Assembly: GCA_016282135.1 (NCBI GenBank)
Contig: JAEEKA010000040.1
Location: forward strand, 1-34,575
DNA: 34,575 bases
Origin: Oscillospiraceae bacterium
Lineage (GTDB): Bacteria > Bacillota > Clostridia > Oscillospirales > Oscillospiraceae
Direction: 5' to 3'
Part shown: in pieces, positions 23,961-32,309 of the stretch
Layout of the letters: each line of letters starts with the position of its first letter
Position numbering within the stretch: the stretch's first letter is position 1
Position numbers and translations under genes: made by a program
Notes under the pieces: model-generated
Seen by the model: the letters and a program-made list of their open reading frames with translations, nothing else
What the model was told of the DNA's origin: nothing
Database searches by the model: none

Positions 23961-26567
23961 ATGGCTGAATTGACCCCGATGATGAAACAATACAAGGAAA
24001 TCCACGCCCGGCATCCGGACTGTCTTCTGTTCTTCCGGCTGGGGGATTTCTATGAGATGTTCGACGAGGACGCCCGGGTGGCGGCCAAGGAGCTGGATCT
24101 CACCCTCACCACCCGGGACCGGGGCAAGGCCGAGGAGGATCGGACCCCCATGTGCGGGGTACCCTTCCACGCCGCCGAGAGCTACATCGCCCGGCTGGTG
24201 AGCAAGGGCTATAAGGTGGCCATCTGCGAGCAGATGGAGGACCCGGCTCTGGCCAAGGGTCTGGTGGACCGGGACATCATCCGGATCATCACCCCCGCCA
24301 CGGTGGTGGAGAGCTCCATGCTGGAGGAGGGCAGCAACAACTACTACGCCTCTCTCTGCCAGACCGCCGAGGGCATCGGCGTGGCCCTGATCGACATTTC
24401 CACCGGCGAGGCCTGCGCCACTCTCTCCGACGGGGAGGACGCCCGGGACAAGGCCTTCAACGAGCTGGGCCGCTTCGAGCCCAGGGAGCTCATCGTGGAC
24501 GAGGACCTGGCCCAGGGTAAGCGCTTCGCCCTGGACGCCCAGCTTCGGCTCCGCTGCCCGGTGAACGTGGGCAAGCGGAACCTCTACGACGACGAAGCCG
24601 TCTCTGAAATTCTGGCCGCCCAGTTCGAGGCGCAGGATCTGTCCTCCCTGCCCCTGCCCACCCGTCTGGCCCTGGGGGCCCTGGTTCGGACCCTGCGGGA
24701 CCTGCAAAAGAGCGACATCAGCCACGTCAACCACGTGGAATACTATCTTTCCGGCCGGTATCTGGAGCTGGATCTCACCGCCCGCCGGAATTTGGAATTG
24801 ACCCAAACCCTTCGGGGCAAGGACAAAAAGGGCAGCCTTCTGTGGGTCATGGACAAAACCAAGACCCCCATGGGCTCCCGGATGCTCCGGGCCTGGATGG
24901 AAAAGCCCCTGCGGAACCCCAACGAGATTCGCCGCCGTCTGGAGGCGGTGCAGGAGCTGAAAGACAGCACCCTGCCCCGGCAGGAGCTGCTGCTGGCCCT
25001 GAAAAGCGTCACCGATCTGGAGCGGGTCACCGCTCGGATCGTCACCGGCGCGGCCAACGCCAAGGACCTGGTGCAGCTCAAGCAGGGCAGCGCCGGTCTG
25101 CCGGGATTGAAGGCTCAGCTGGGCAGCTTCCGAAGCTCCATGCTGGCCGTCGTTGCCGAATCTCTGGACGATCTGTCCGACCTGGTTCAGGCCGTTCAGG
25201 AGACCATTGCCGACGAGCCTCCCTTCTCCCTGCGGGAGGGCGGGATCATCCGTCCCGGCTGCAACGAGGAGGTGGACCGGCTCCGGGACATCATGTCCGG
25301 CGGCAAGGGCACCCTGGCCCGGATCGAGGCCGAGGAAAAGGAAAAAACCGGCATCAAAAACCTCCGGGTGGGCTACAACCGGGTTTTCGGCTACTACATC
25401 GAAGTGGCCAAGGGCCAGGTGGATCTGGTGCCAGACAGCTATATCCGCAAGCAGACGCTGACCAACGGAGAGCGCTACATCACCCAAGAGCTGAAGGAGC
25501 TGGAAAACACCATCCTGGGGGCCAAGGACCGGGTGAACGCCCTGGAATACGAAATCTTTACCAAGCTCCGGGAGCATCTGGCCGCCAATGCCCCCCGGAT
25601 TCAGCAGAGCTCCCGGGCCGTGGCCGCCGCCGACGTGCTGGCCTGCCTGGCGGAGCTGGCAGTGCAAAACAACTACTGTATGCCGGAGGTGGACCTCTCG
25701 GCCTCCATCGAAATCACCGCCGGGCGGCACCCTGTGGTGGAAAAAACCCTGACCGACGCCCTCTTCGTTCCCAACGACACCGCCATGGACGGCAAGCGGG
25801 AACGGGCCGCGGTCATCACCGGCCCCAATATGGCCGGCAAGTCCACCTATATGCGGCAGGTGGCCCTGATCGTTCTCATGGCCCAAATGGGCAGCTTTGT
25901 CCCGGCCTCCGCCGCCCGGATCGGCGTGGTGGACAAAATTTTCACCCGCATCGGCGCCTCCGACGACCTGGCCGCCGGCCAGTCCACCTTCCTGGTGGAA
26001 ATGTCCGAAATGGCGGATATTCTGAAAAACGCCACCCCCCGCAGCCTGCTGATTCTGGACGAGATCGGCCGGGGCACCGCCACCTATGACGGCATGGCCA
26101 TCGCCCAGGCGGTGCTGGAGCACGTCAGCGACCCCCTGCGCCTGGGCTGCAAGACCCTCTTTGCCACCCACTACCACGAGCTGACCGCCCTGGCCGACAC
26201 CCACCCGGAGATTCACAACTACAATATCTGCGTCAAGCGCCGGAAGGACGACATCGTCTTCCTGCGAAAGATCGTCCCCGGCGTGGCCGACGGCAGCTAC
26301 GGCGTGGAAGTGGCCAAGCTGGCGGGGATGCCCGCCAAGGTGGTCAAGCGGGCCCGGGACATTCTGGTGGACCTGGAAGAGAAAGGCCCCAGCCGGATTA
26401 TCGTTCCGGTTCAGGCCCCTGTGGGCATGGAGCTTCCCCTGGGCCAGACCGCTCTGGGCGACCCCAGCGCCGAGGAGCTGAAAAAACGGGTGGAGGCCCT
26501 GTCGGTGGAGACCATGACCCCCATCGAGGCGCTGAACACCCTGTATGAACTGAAGCAGCTGCTGTAA
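23961..26567 (+). CDS. mutS: DNA mismatch repair protein MutS
   Basis: 868 residues. The mismatch-recognition motif with the Phe-x-Glu pair lies in GDFYEMF (about 31-37). Walker A is GPNMAGKST (621-629), Walker B is LLILDEIGRGT, and ATHYHELT follows. MutS slides on DNA, detects mispairs and recruits MutL, encoded 0.8 kb downstream. The C-terminal tail includes the family's EELKKRVEAL-type region. Length is normal for MutS1. GGAGG lies eight bases before ATG. Confidence 0.98.
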   Translation: MAELTPMMKQYKEIHARHPDCLLFFRLGDFYEMFDEDARVAAKELDLTLTTRDRGKAEEDRTPMCGVPFHAAESYIARLVSKGYKVAICEQMEDPALAKGLVDRDIIRIITPATVVESSMLEEGSNNYYASLCQTAEGIGVALIDISTGEACATLSDGEDARDKAFNELGRFEPRELIVDEDLAQGKRFALDAQLRLRCPVNVGKRNLYDDEAVSEILAAQFEAQDLSSLPLPTRLALGALVRTLRDLQKSDISHVNHVEYYLSGRYLELDLTARRNLELTQTLRGKDKKGSLLWVMDKTKTPMGSRMLRAWMEKPLRNPNEIRRRLEAVQELKDSTLPRQELLLALKSVTDLERVTARIVTGAANAKDLVQLKQGSAGLPGLKAQLGSFRSSMLAVVAESLDDLSDLVQAVQETIADEPPFSLREGGIIRPGCNEEVDRLRDIMSGGKGTLARIEAEEKEKTGIKNLRVGYNRVFGYYIEVAKGQVDLVPDSYIRKQTLTNGERYITQELKELENTILGAKDRVNALEYEIFTKLREHLAANAPRIQQSSRAVAAADVLACLAELAVQNNYCMPEVDLSASIEITAGRHPVVEKTLTDALFVPNDTAMDGKRERAAVITGPNMAGKSTYMRQVALIVLMAQMGSFVPASAARIGVVDKIFTRIGASDDLAAGQSTFLVEMSEMADILKNATPRSLLILDEIGRGTATYDGMAIAQAVLEHVSDPLRLGCKTLFATHYHELTALADTHPEIHNYNICVKRRKDDIVFLRKIVPGVADGSYGVEVAKLAGMPAKVVKRARDILVDLEEKGPSRIIVPVQAPVGMELPLGQTALGDPSAEELKKRVEALSVETMTPIEALNTLYELKQLL

Positions 26568-26583
26568 CGAGGACGCAAAGCCT

Positions 26584-27315
26584 ATGGAAGAAAAACGCTA
26601 CGACGTCGGCGCCCTGCGCAGAAGCGAGATCATCGGCGGGCTGGCCTATCTGCCCATCTTTCTCATCGGAAGCCAGTATTTGGCTGTCTGGCTTGTAACG
26701 CTCATCACCGGAAGCAGGAATGTCTCCGATCTCATCGGCCCGACCAATTTTGTGTTTACAGGACTGAACGCACTTGCGTTTGCCCTCATCTTTCGGCGGT
26801 ATCTGGCCGACCAGGCCCGCAGGATTCAGGCCCGGGGCTGGGCCCTGTTCGGAGACCTGCTGCTGGGCTTCCTGGTCTACATCGGCCTTGCCATGTTGGC
26901 CTCCCGCGCCGTCGCCCTGCTGCAGGTGCTGCTGCACGCGGATTACCAGAACGCGAACCAGGACGCGGTGGAGAAATCCCTGTTTACCGCTCCCGTTTTC
27001 GCCATTCTTTCGGCCTGCGTGCTGGCGCCCATCGGGGAGGAGCTGCTCTTCCGGGGCCTGGTCTTCTGCGGGCTCTACCGGAAATCCCGGATTCTGGCCT
27101 ACGCGCTGTCCATGCTGCTCTTTGCCCTGGTGCATCTCCTCTCCTCCATGTTCAACCAGCCCATCGCGGTAACCCTGATGGCCCTGCTGGTCTACCTGCC
27201 CCACGGCTTCGCCCTGGCCTGGACCTACGAGCGCAGCGGCTCCATCTGTGGCTGCATTTTCCTGCATGCCGTGATGAACGCGATTTCCTTCCTGGCGATT
27301 CACGCCTTAAAATGA
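26584..27315 (+). CDS. CPBP-family intramembrane metalloprotease
   Basis: 243 residues with about six membrane segments. GEELLFRG (E152, E153, R157), FALVHL and FLHAVMN are the three motifs of the CPBP/CAAX-protease (Abi) family, whose glutamates and histidines bind the metal inside the membrane. Substrates vary (prenylated proteins, bacteriocin maturation or immunity) and cannot be told here. It lies between mutS (16 bases) and mutL (87 bases) in the same direction, a position without an obvious functional link. The ribosome site is weak (GAGGA). Confidence 0.88.
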   Translation: MEEKRYDVGALRRSEIIGGLAYLPIFLIGSQYLAVWLVTLITGSRNVSDLIGPTNFVFTGLNALAFALIFRRYLADQARRIQARGWALFGDLLLGFLVYIGLAMLASRAVALLQVLLHADYQNANQDAVEKSLFTAPVFAILSACVLAPIGEELLFRGLVFCGLYRKSRILAYALSMLLFALVHLLSSMFNQPIAVTLMALLVYLPHGFALAWTYERSGSICGCIFLHAVMNAISFLAIHALK

Positions 27316-27364
27316 CCTGATTTTTGATTTTCTGTCGGGCCGGCAGATTGCCGGCGCCGCAGAC

Positions 27365-27387
27365 TCTGATCCCCGATCCCTGATCCC
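27365..27387. repeat. Heptamer run before mutL
   Basis: 7-base units of CTGATCC/CCGATCC type end directly at the AAGGAGG ribosome site of mutL. A short GCCGGCA/TTGCCGGC hairpin lies just before. Confidence 0.65.
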
Positions 27388-27402
27388 TAAGGAGGTATCC
27401 CC

Positions 27403-29712
27403 ATGCCCAAAATCATCCAGCTGGATCCCCATCTGGCAAATCTGATCGCCGCGGGCGAGGTGGTGGAACGCCCCGCCTCCGTGGTGAAGGAGCTGGTGGA
27501 GAACGCCATCGACGCCGGGGCCAAAACCGTCACTGTGGAGCTGCAAAACGGCGGCATGACCCTGCTGCGGGTCACGGACGACGGCTGCGGCATGAGCCGG
27601 GAGGACGCCAAGACCGCTTTCCTCCGGCACGCCACCTCCAAGCTGCGGACCAAGGAAGACCTGGAGGCCATCGGCACCCTGGGCTTCCGGGGCGAGGCCC
27701 TGGCCGCCACCGCGGCGGTCAGCCGGATCGATCTGCTGACCCGCACGGCGGAGGACATCGAGGGAACCCATCTGAGCCTGGAGGGCGGAAAGATTCTGAC
27801 CTGCGAGGCGGCGGGCTGCCCCGTGGGCACCACCATCGTGGTGCGGGATCTGTTCTTCAACACCCCCGCCCGGATGAAATTTATGAAACGGGACAGCGTG
27901 GAGGGCTCCGCCGCGGCGGGAGCCGTCCAGAAGCAGGCCCTGGCCCACCCGGAAGTCTCCTTCCGGCTGATGAAGGACGGCCAGCAGCAGCTTCAAACCC
28001 CCGGCGACGGGGATCTGCTGGCCGCCGTCTACGGGGTGCTGGGCCGTCAGGCCGCCGGGGAAATGATCCCGGTGGACAGCAAATGGGAAAAGCTGGGAGT
28101 ATCCGGCTACGTCTCCAGGCCCACCGCCACCCGGGGCACCCGGGCCAATCAGATTTTCTTTGTCAACCGCCGGTTTATCCGCTCCAAGACTCTCACCGCG
28201 GCCCTGGAGGAGGCCTACCGCAACCAGCTCATGGTGGGGCGCTTTCCCTCCTGCGTGTTGAATATCTCCATGCCTCTGACGGCAGTGGACGTAAACGTCC
28301 ACCCCGCCAAAACCGAGGTCAAGTTTCTGAATGAAAAGGAAATTTTCGACTGCGTCCACTACGGCGTCCTGGGGGCCCTGAACAGGACCCCCGGACAGGT
28401 GCCGTTTCAAATGCAAAATGCAAAATGCATAATGCAGAATGAGGAAGCAGACGGCAGGACGGGCTCAGAATTCAGAGTTCAGAATTCAGAGTCTGTAGGG
28501 GCGGTCATTGGCCGCCCGCAAGGCGCACCGGCTGCCCCCTCCTGTCATTCTGCGCGCGCAGGGGACGGGTCTCCCGTCCCGGAATCCGTTCCCCCCGTGG
28601 CAGCGTTGGAAAAGGGGACGGGTCCTTCGACTCCGCTTTGCTCCGCTCAGGACGACAGATACGGAGCCCGCCCCGCTTCGACTGACAACCGCTTCTTCAA
28701 GGCCATGACCGCCGAGGAATACCGCAAGGCCGCCAAGCCGCCGGTGCATACAATGACCCGCTGGGAATACGAGCAGATGTCCAAGGCCCTGCAAAAGAAC
28801 CCGATCCCCCCCGCCGGTCCGGCTCTGCGGGAGGCCGTCAAGGCCGCCACCCTGAATAGCCCCGTGGAGCTGCCCGGGGACGGGGCGGAGGAAATGCATA
28901 ACGAGGGATCAAGGATCAAGGATCAGGGATCAGGGTTGGGTTCCGCGTTCAGGGCTCAGGCTTCCGCGCCCGCAGGGGCGGCCATTGGACGCCAGCCTAC
29001 GGCTGAGCCTTCCGAAATAGATAGCACAAAGTGCATAATGCAATATGAAACGGCAGAACAGGCCGACAATTCACCTGTCAGCTCTGCGCTGCCTCCCGTC
29101 CCTTCCCCGGAGTCTCTCCCTCTGGAGGGAATGGAGAAGGCCCCGGCCTTCCGCTATATCGGCGAGGCCTTCCGCACCTACATTCTGGTGGAGCAGGGGG
29201 ACGAGCTGATCTTAATCGACAAGCACGCCGCCCATGAGCGGATTAACTTTGAACGCCTCCTGGCCCAGGGCACGCAAATCGTGGGCCAGACCCTTTTGCA
29301 GCCGATCTCCTGCTCCTTTGACCGGGAAGAGGCCGCCGTTTTGCTGGAACACCGGGACCTGCTGCTGAGCCTGGGCTACGACCTGGACGACCTGGGCCAG
29401 GGCGACCTGCTGCTGCGGCAGATTCCCTCAGATATTCCGGCCTCCGACGGGGCGGCCACCCTCTCCGAGATTGCCGACCACCTGCAAAAGGGCCGCCTGG
29501 ACAGCCCACAGCGGCTCCGGGACGAGGCCCTGCACACCATTGCCTGCAAGGCCGCCATCAAGGCGGGCTATATCACCGACCCGACAGAGCTCCGCAAACT
29601 GGCGGAGACAGTTCTGACCAACCCCGATTTGAAATACTGCCCCCACGGGAGGCCCATCTGCACGGTCATCAGCAAAAAGCAGGTGGAGAAGCAGTTCAAG
29701 CGCATTACTTAG
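27403..29712 (+). CDS. mutL: DNA mismatch repair protein MutL with repeat-built linker
   Basis: 769 residues. The GHKL ATPase domain has ENAIDAGA, DDGCGM, ATSKL and GFRGEAL (about 30-110). The C-terminal domain has the endonuclease motif D606-K-H-A-A-H-E-R-I-N-F-E, plus ACKAAIKAG and CPHGRPIC, so this is the nicking type of MutL found where MutH is absent. The usual Gln of DQHA is Lys here. The linker (about 335-570) is far longer than in B. subtilis MutL (627 residues in total) and is largely made of intergenic repeat DNA read in frame at about 337-419 and 501-552. AAGGAGG lies before ATG. Stop TAG overlaps the next repeat. Confidence 0.96.
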   Translation: MPKIIQLDPHLANLIAAGEVVERPASVVKELVENAIDAGAKTVTVELQNGGMTLLRVTDDGCGMSREDAKTAFLRHATSKLRTKEDLEAIGTLGFRGEALAATAAVSRIDLLTRTAEDIEGTHLSLEGGKILTCEAAGCPVGTTIVVRDLFFNTPARMKFMKRDSVEGSAAAGAVQKQALAHPEVSFRLMKDGQQQLQTPGDGDLLAAVYGVLGRQAAGEMIPVDSKWEKLGVSGYVSRPTATRGTRANQIFFVNRRFIRSKTLTAALEEAYRNQLMVGRFPSCVLNISMPLTAVDVNVHPAKTEVKFLNEKEIFDCVHYGVLGALNRTPGQVPFQMQNAKCIMQNEEADGRTGSEFRVQNSESVGAVIGRPQGAPAAPSCHSARAGDGSPVPESVPPVAALEKGTGPSTPLCSAQDDRYGARPASTDNRFFKAMTAEEYRKAAKPPVHTMTRWEYEQMSKALQKNPIPPAGPALREAVKAATLNSPVELPGDGAEEMHNEGSRIKDQGSGLGSAFRAQASAPAGAAIGRQPTAEPSEIDSTKCIMQYETAEQADNSPVSSALPPVPSPESLPLEGMEKAPAFRYIGEAFRTYILVEQGDELILIDKHAAHERINFERLLAQGTQIVGQTLLQPISCSFDREEAAVLLEHRDLLLSLGYDLDDLGQGDLLLRQIPSDIPASDGAATLSEIADHLQKGRLDSPQRLRDEALHTIACKAAIKAGYITDPTELRKLAETVLTNPDLKYCPHGRPICTVISKKQVEKQFKRIT
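28411..28658. repeat. Repeat cassette 1 inside mutL
   Basis: Four kinds in a row: ATGCAAA-type heptamers (28411-28438), TCAGAAT/TCAGAGT heptamers (28465-28493), GTAG plus GGGCGGTCA/TGGCCGCCC hairpin (28495-28517), and a segment with inverted ends CTGTCATTCTG and CTCAGGACGACAG (28542-28658). All stay open in the mutL frame. Confidence 0.8.
28905..29050. repeat. Repeat cassette 2 inside mutL
   Basis: Four near-perfect GGGATCA/AGGATCA heptamers (28905-28932), a decayed REP-like hairpin with a GCAG foot (28972-28993) and a short TGCATAA/TGCAATA run near 29030-29050, all translated in the mutL linker. Confidence 0.75.
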
Positions 29713-29735
29713 GCAATAGGCACCAGGCAATAGGA
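29711..29735. repeat. Heptamer run at the mutL-miaA junction
   Basis: AGGCAAT units overlap the mutL stop codon and end in TAGGAG, which is the ribosome site of miaA. Same unit as in the dnaK-dnaJ spacer. Confidence 0.75.
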
Positions 29736-29743
29736 GTACGAAA

Positions 29744-30667
29744 ATGAACAACTTGATTTGTATCTGCGGCCCCACTGCTTCCGGCAAGACCGGGCTGGCG
29801 GTGGCCCTGGCCAAAAAGCTGGACGCCGAGGTGGTGTCCTGCGACTCCATGCAGATCTACCGGGGCATGGACGTGGGCACCGCCAAGCCAGACGCCGCCG
29901 AAATGGACGGCGTCCGCCACTGGCTGCTGGACGCGGCGGAGCCGGGGGAGGATTTCTCTGTGGGCCGCTACGTGAAGCTGGCGGACGAGGCCATTGCCGA
30001 CATCCACGGCAGGGGAAAGACCGCCATCATCTGCGGCGGTACCGGCCTGTATATGGACAGCCTCATCAAGGGCGAAACCTTTGCCGCCCCCTCCCGGCCC
30101 GCCCAGCGGGAATACGTGGAGCATATTGCCGAGGAAAAGGGCATCCAGTTCCTCTATGACATGCTCATGGACGCGGACCCCGAGACCGCGGAGAAGCTCC
30201 ACGTCTCAGACCGGAAGCGCATCATCCGGGCCATGGAGGTCTTCCTCATCACCGGAATGCCCCTGTCCTACCACAACGCCCAGTCCAAGCTGAAGCCCCC
30301 CAAGTATGCCCCCATCTGGATCGGGCTGAACTTCCGGGACCGGGCCAAGCTGTACCGGCGGGTGGACGCCCGGGTGGATCAGATGCTGGCCCGGGGGCTG
30401 GAGGCCGAGGTTCGTGCCCTGCTGGATCGGGGCGTGGACCCCAAGACCACCGCCATGCAGGCCATCGGCTACAAGGAAATGGCCGCCGCCCTCCGAGGGG
30501 AGTGCAGCGTAGCCCAGGCCGCCGAGCAGATCAAGCAGGCCTCCCGGAACTACGCCAAGCGGCAGCTCACCTGGTTCCGTCGGAACGAGGCGATCCACTG
30601 GCTGTACGCGGACGAAGAAGCAGACCTGTCCGGCACCGCGCTAAAAATCATAAATAAAGGCGATTAA
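29744..30667 (+). CDS. miaA: tRNA dimethylallyltransferase
   Basis: 307 residues. The P-loop GPTASGKT is at 9-16, then [32 protein letters not shown] and, near the C-terminus, [11 protein letters not shown]. MiaA transfers the dimethylallyl group to A37 of tRNAs reading U-starting codons, the substrate that MiaB then thiomethylates. TAGGAG, eight bases before ATG, is part of heptamer repeat DNA. It is followed by hfq after 77 bases, the widespread miaA-hfq pair. Confidence 0.97.
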   Translation: MNNLICICGPTASGKTGLAVALAKKLDAEVVSCDSMQIYRGMDVGTAKPDAAEMDGVRHWLLDAAEPGEDFSVGRYVKLADEAIADIHGRGKTAIICGGTGLYMDSLIKGETFAAPSRPAQREYVEHIAEEKGIQFLYDMLMDADPETAEKLHVSDRKRIIRAMEVFLITGMPLSYHNAQSKLKPPKYAPIWIGLNFRDRAKLYRRVDARVDQMLARGLEAEVRALLDRGVDPKTTAMQAIGYKEMAAALRGECSVAQAAEQIKQASRNYAKRQLTWFRRNEAIHWLYADEEADLSGTALKIINKGD

Positions 30668-30744
30668 CAGGTTTCAACTGCATTCGACCCGCAAAACTTG
30701 CTACCATAGGATTATCCATTCTACATAGAAACGAGGTAATTCCC

Positions 30745-30966
30745 ATGGCCGCAAACGAAAATCTCCAGGATCTGTTTTTGAACGACGTGCGCAAGGAACG
30801 TCAGCTTGTCACCGTCTTTCTCATGAACGGCTTTCAGATGAAGGGCGTGATTACGGGCTTTGACAGCTTCGTGGTCTGCCTGGTCTCCGAGGGCCGCCAG
30901 CAAATGATTTACAAGCACGCGATTTCCACGGTGGTCCCGGCCCGGCCGGTGAAGCTCAGCAGTTAA
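30745..30966 (+). CDS. hfq: RNA chaperone Hfq
   Basis: 73 residues. The Sm1 region [22 protein letters not shown] and the Sm2 motif YKHAISTV are clear. Hfq forms a hexameric ring that binds small RNAs and A-rich mRNA. It has the short form without the long C-terminal tail, typical of Bacillota. The ribosome site is GAGGT. Position right after miaA is conserved in many phyla. Confidence 0.97.
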   Translation: MAANENLQDLFLNDVRKERQLVTVFLMNGFQMKGVITGFDSFVVCLVSEGRQQMIYKHAISTVVPARPVKLSS

Positions 30967-30972
30967 GCTTGG

Positions 30973-31014
30973 GAATCAGTGTACGGTGATTCGCGGTTCG
31001 TAGAGAACGAACCG
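30973..31014. other. Two adjacent hairpins after hfq
   Basis: GAATCA/TGATTC (30973-30992) and an 8-bp perfect stem CGGTTCGT/ACGAACCG (30994-31014). No T-run follows, so termination is doubtful; they may protect the hfq mRNA end or be remnants of repeats. The rest of the 125-bp spacer shows nothing else. Confidence 0.4.
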
Positions 31015-31091
31015 GATATGATCCGCTAACCACTGTCTGCTGACCGCCTGACCCCCGGCCCCCCGCGGCGCGTGTCAAGGAGGCTCCGCCC

Positions 31092-32309
31092 ATGAAAGGG
31101 GACAAATTCACGAAAGCGGTGCTCATTACGCTGCTGTGCGTGGTGGCCTGCTATCTTGTCTTTTCCGTGACCCGCTTCTCGGGGGACGGATTCACGACCT
31201 ACAAGGCCGTGCGCTATGAAGTCGGCGATGGAATTACCACCACCGGCTTCTTGGTGCGTTCTGAGCAGATTCTCAAGGCCGGGGCAGGGGACATTATCGT
31301 CCCCAACCGCGCCGAAGGCGAAAAGGTGGGCCGTGGTCAGGTGGTGGCCACCGCCTACCGCAACGAGGCCGCCAAGGCCCTTCAGGACAAAATCAACGCC
31401 CTGGAGCAGGAAATATCCCAGATGAAATACGCCTATTCCTTCTCCGGCGCGGAGGTGGACAGCTCCACCCTGGATTCCAACATTCTGGAGCTGATGAACC
31501 AGGTCACAACAGCCGCCGCCCGGCGGGAATATCCCCTTGCGGACGAGGCCGCGGAAGCCATGAAACCCTACCTGCTCCGGCGCTATATCAGCAGCGCCGA
31601 CGCCGAAACCGCCCGGTCAAGAATTACCGAGGCCGAGAACCGGCTGGACGAGCTTCGCCGGGCAGCAGGCTCCGAGGCGGGCGTAGTCACGGCGCCGGTC
31701 TCCGGTTATTTTTCCTCCGCCGCCGACGGCCTGGAGGGATCCCTCACCCCCACCTTCCTGGAAACGGCCACCGTATCCGCCCTGAAAAAATTCGAGGGTG
31801 CGGGACATCGGGATGCCGGCGTCCTGGGCAAGCTGGTCACCTCCCAAAAATGGTACTATGCCGCAGTGGTTCCCAGCCGGAACGTGGCCGACCTGAAGCT
31901 GGGAAACCGGATCGACGTGAATTTCGCCTACGATTTCTACGAGACCGTCCGGATGAAGGTGGAGCGAATCTCCCCCGCGGAGGGGGACAGCTGCATCCTG
32001 GTGCTTTCCTCGGAATCCTACATTCAGGACGCGGTCACCGGCCGGACCGAGACCGCCGATCTGGTATTTGCGGACCGCTCCGGCCTGCGAGTGCCGAAGA
32101 CCGCCATCTACGCGGATGAGAATAACCAAAGCGGCGTCTACGTGCTGGAGGGGGCGGAGGCCGCCTGGAAGTCCATCAACATCCTCTATGACAACGGCGA
32201 CAGCTTCATTGTGGAGCTGGATAAGTCCAGCACGAAAAACCTCTGGCCGGAGGATGAAATCATCCTCACCACAGAAGAAATATTTGACGGAAAGGTCATG
32301 ATCAAATGA
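31092..32309 (+). CDS. HlyD-like membrane-anchored protein of the sepF cluster
   Basis: 405 residues. One N-terminal membrane helix (about 8-26) is followed by a biotinyl-lipoyl-like half (GFLVRSEQILKAGAGDIIV...GEKVGRGQVVATAY), a long helical hairpin (about 90-200), the second lipoyl half (VVTAPVSGYFSS) and a beta-barrel domain (VPSRNVADLKLGNRIDV). This is the plan of HlyD/membrane-fusion proteins, but no ABC transporter or channel gene lies nearby. Genes of this kind sit upstream of yggS-sepF in many Clostridia, which points to a role in the envelope or division rather than export; that is inference. AAGGAGG lies before ATG; the end overlaps yggS as ATGA. Confidence 0.82.
   Translation: MKGDKFTKAVLITLLCVVACYLVFSVTRFSGDGFTTYKAVRYEVGDGITTTGFLVRSEQILKAGAGDIIVPNRAEGEKVGRGQVVATAYRNEAAKALQDKINALEQEISQMKYAYSFSGAEVDSSTLDSNILELMNQVTTAAARREYPLADEAAEAMKPYLLRRYISSADAETARSRITEAENRLDELRRAAGSEAGVVTAPVSGYFSSAADGLEGSLTPTFLETATVSALKKFEGAGHRDAGVLGKLVTSQKWYYAAVVPSRNVADLKLGNRIDVNFAYDFYETVRMKVERISPAEGDSCILVLSSESYIQDAVTGRTETADLVFADRSGLRVPKTAIYADENNQSGVYVLEGAEAAWKSINILYDNGDSFIVELDKSSTKNLWPEDEIILTTEEIFDGKVMIK

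Noticed and set aside
30698..30727. Promoter for hfq (TTGCTA-18-TACATA)
   Set aside because: The start site would fall in or after the ribosome site, and the spacer and hexamers are poor. Cotranscription with miaA is more likely.
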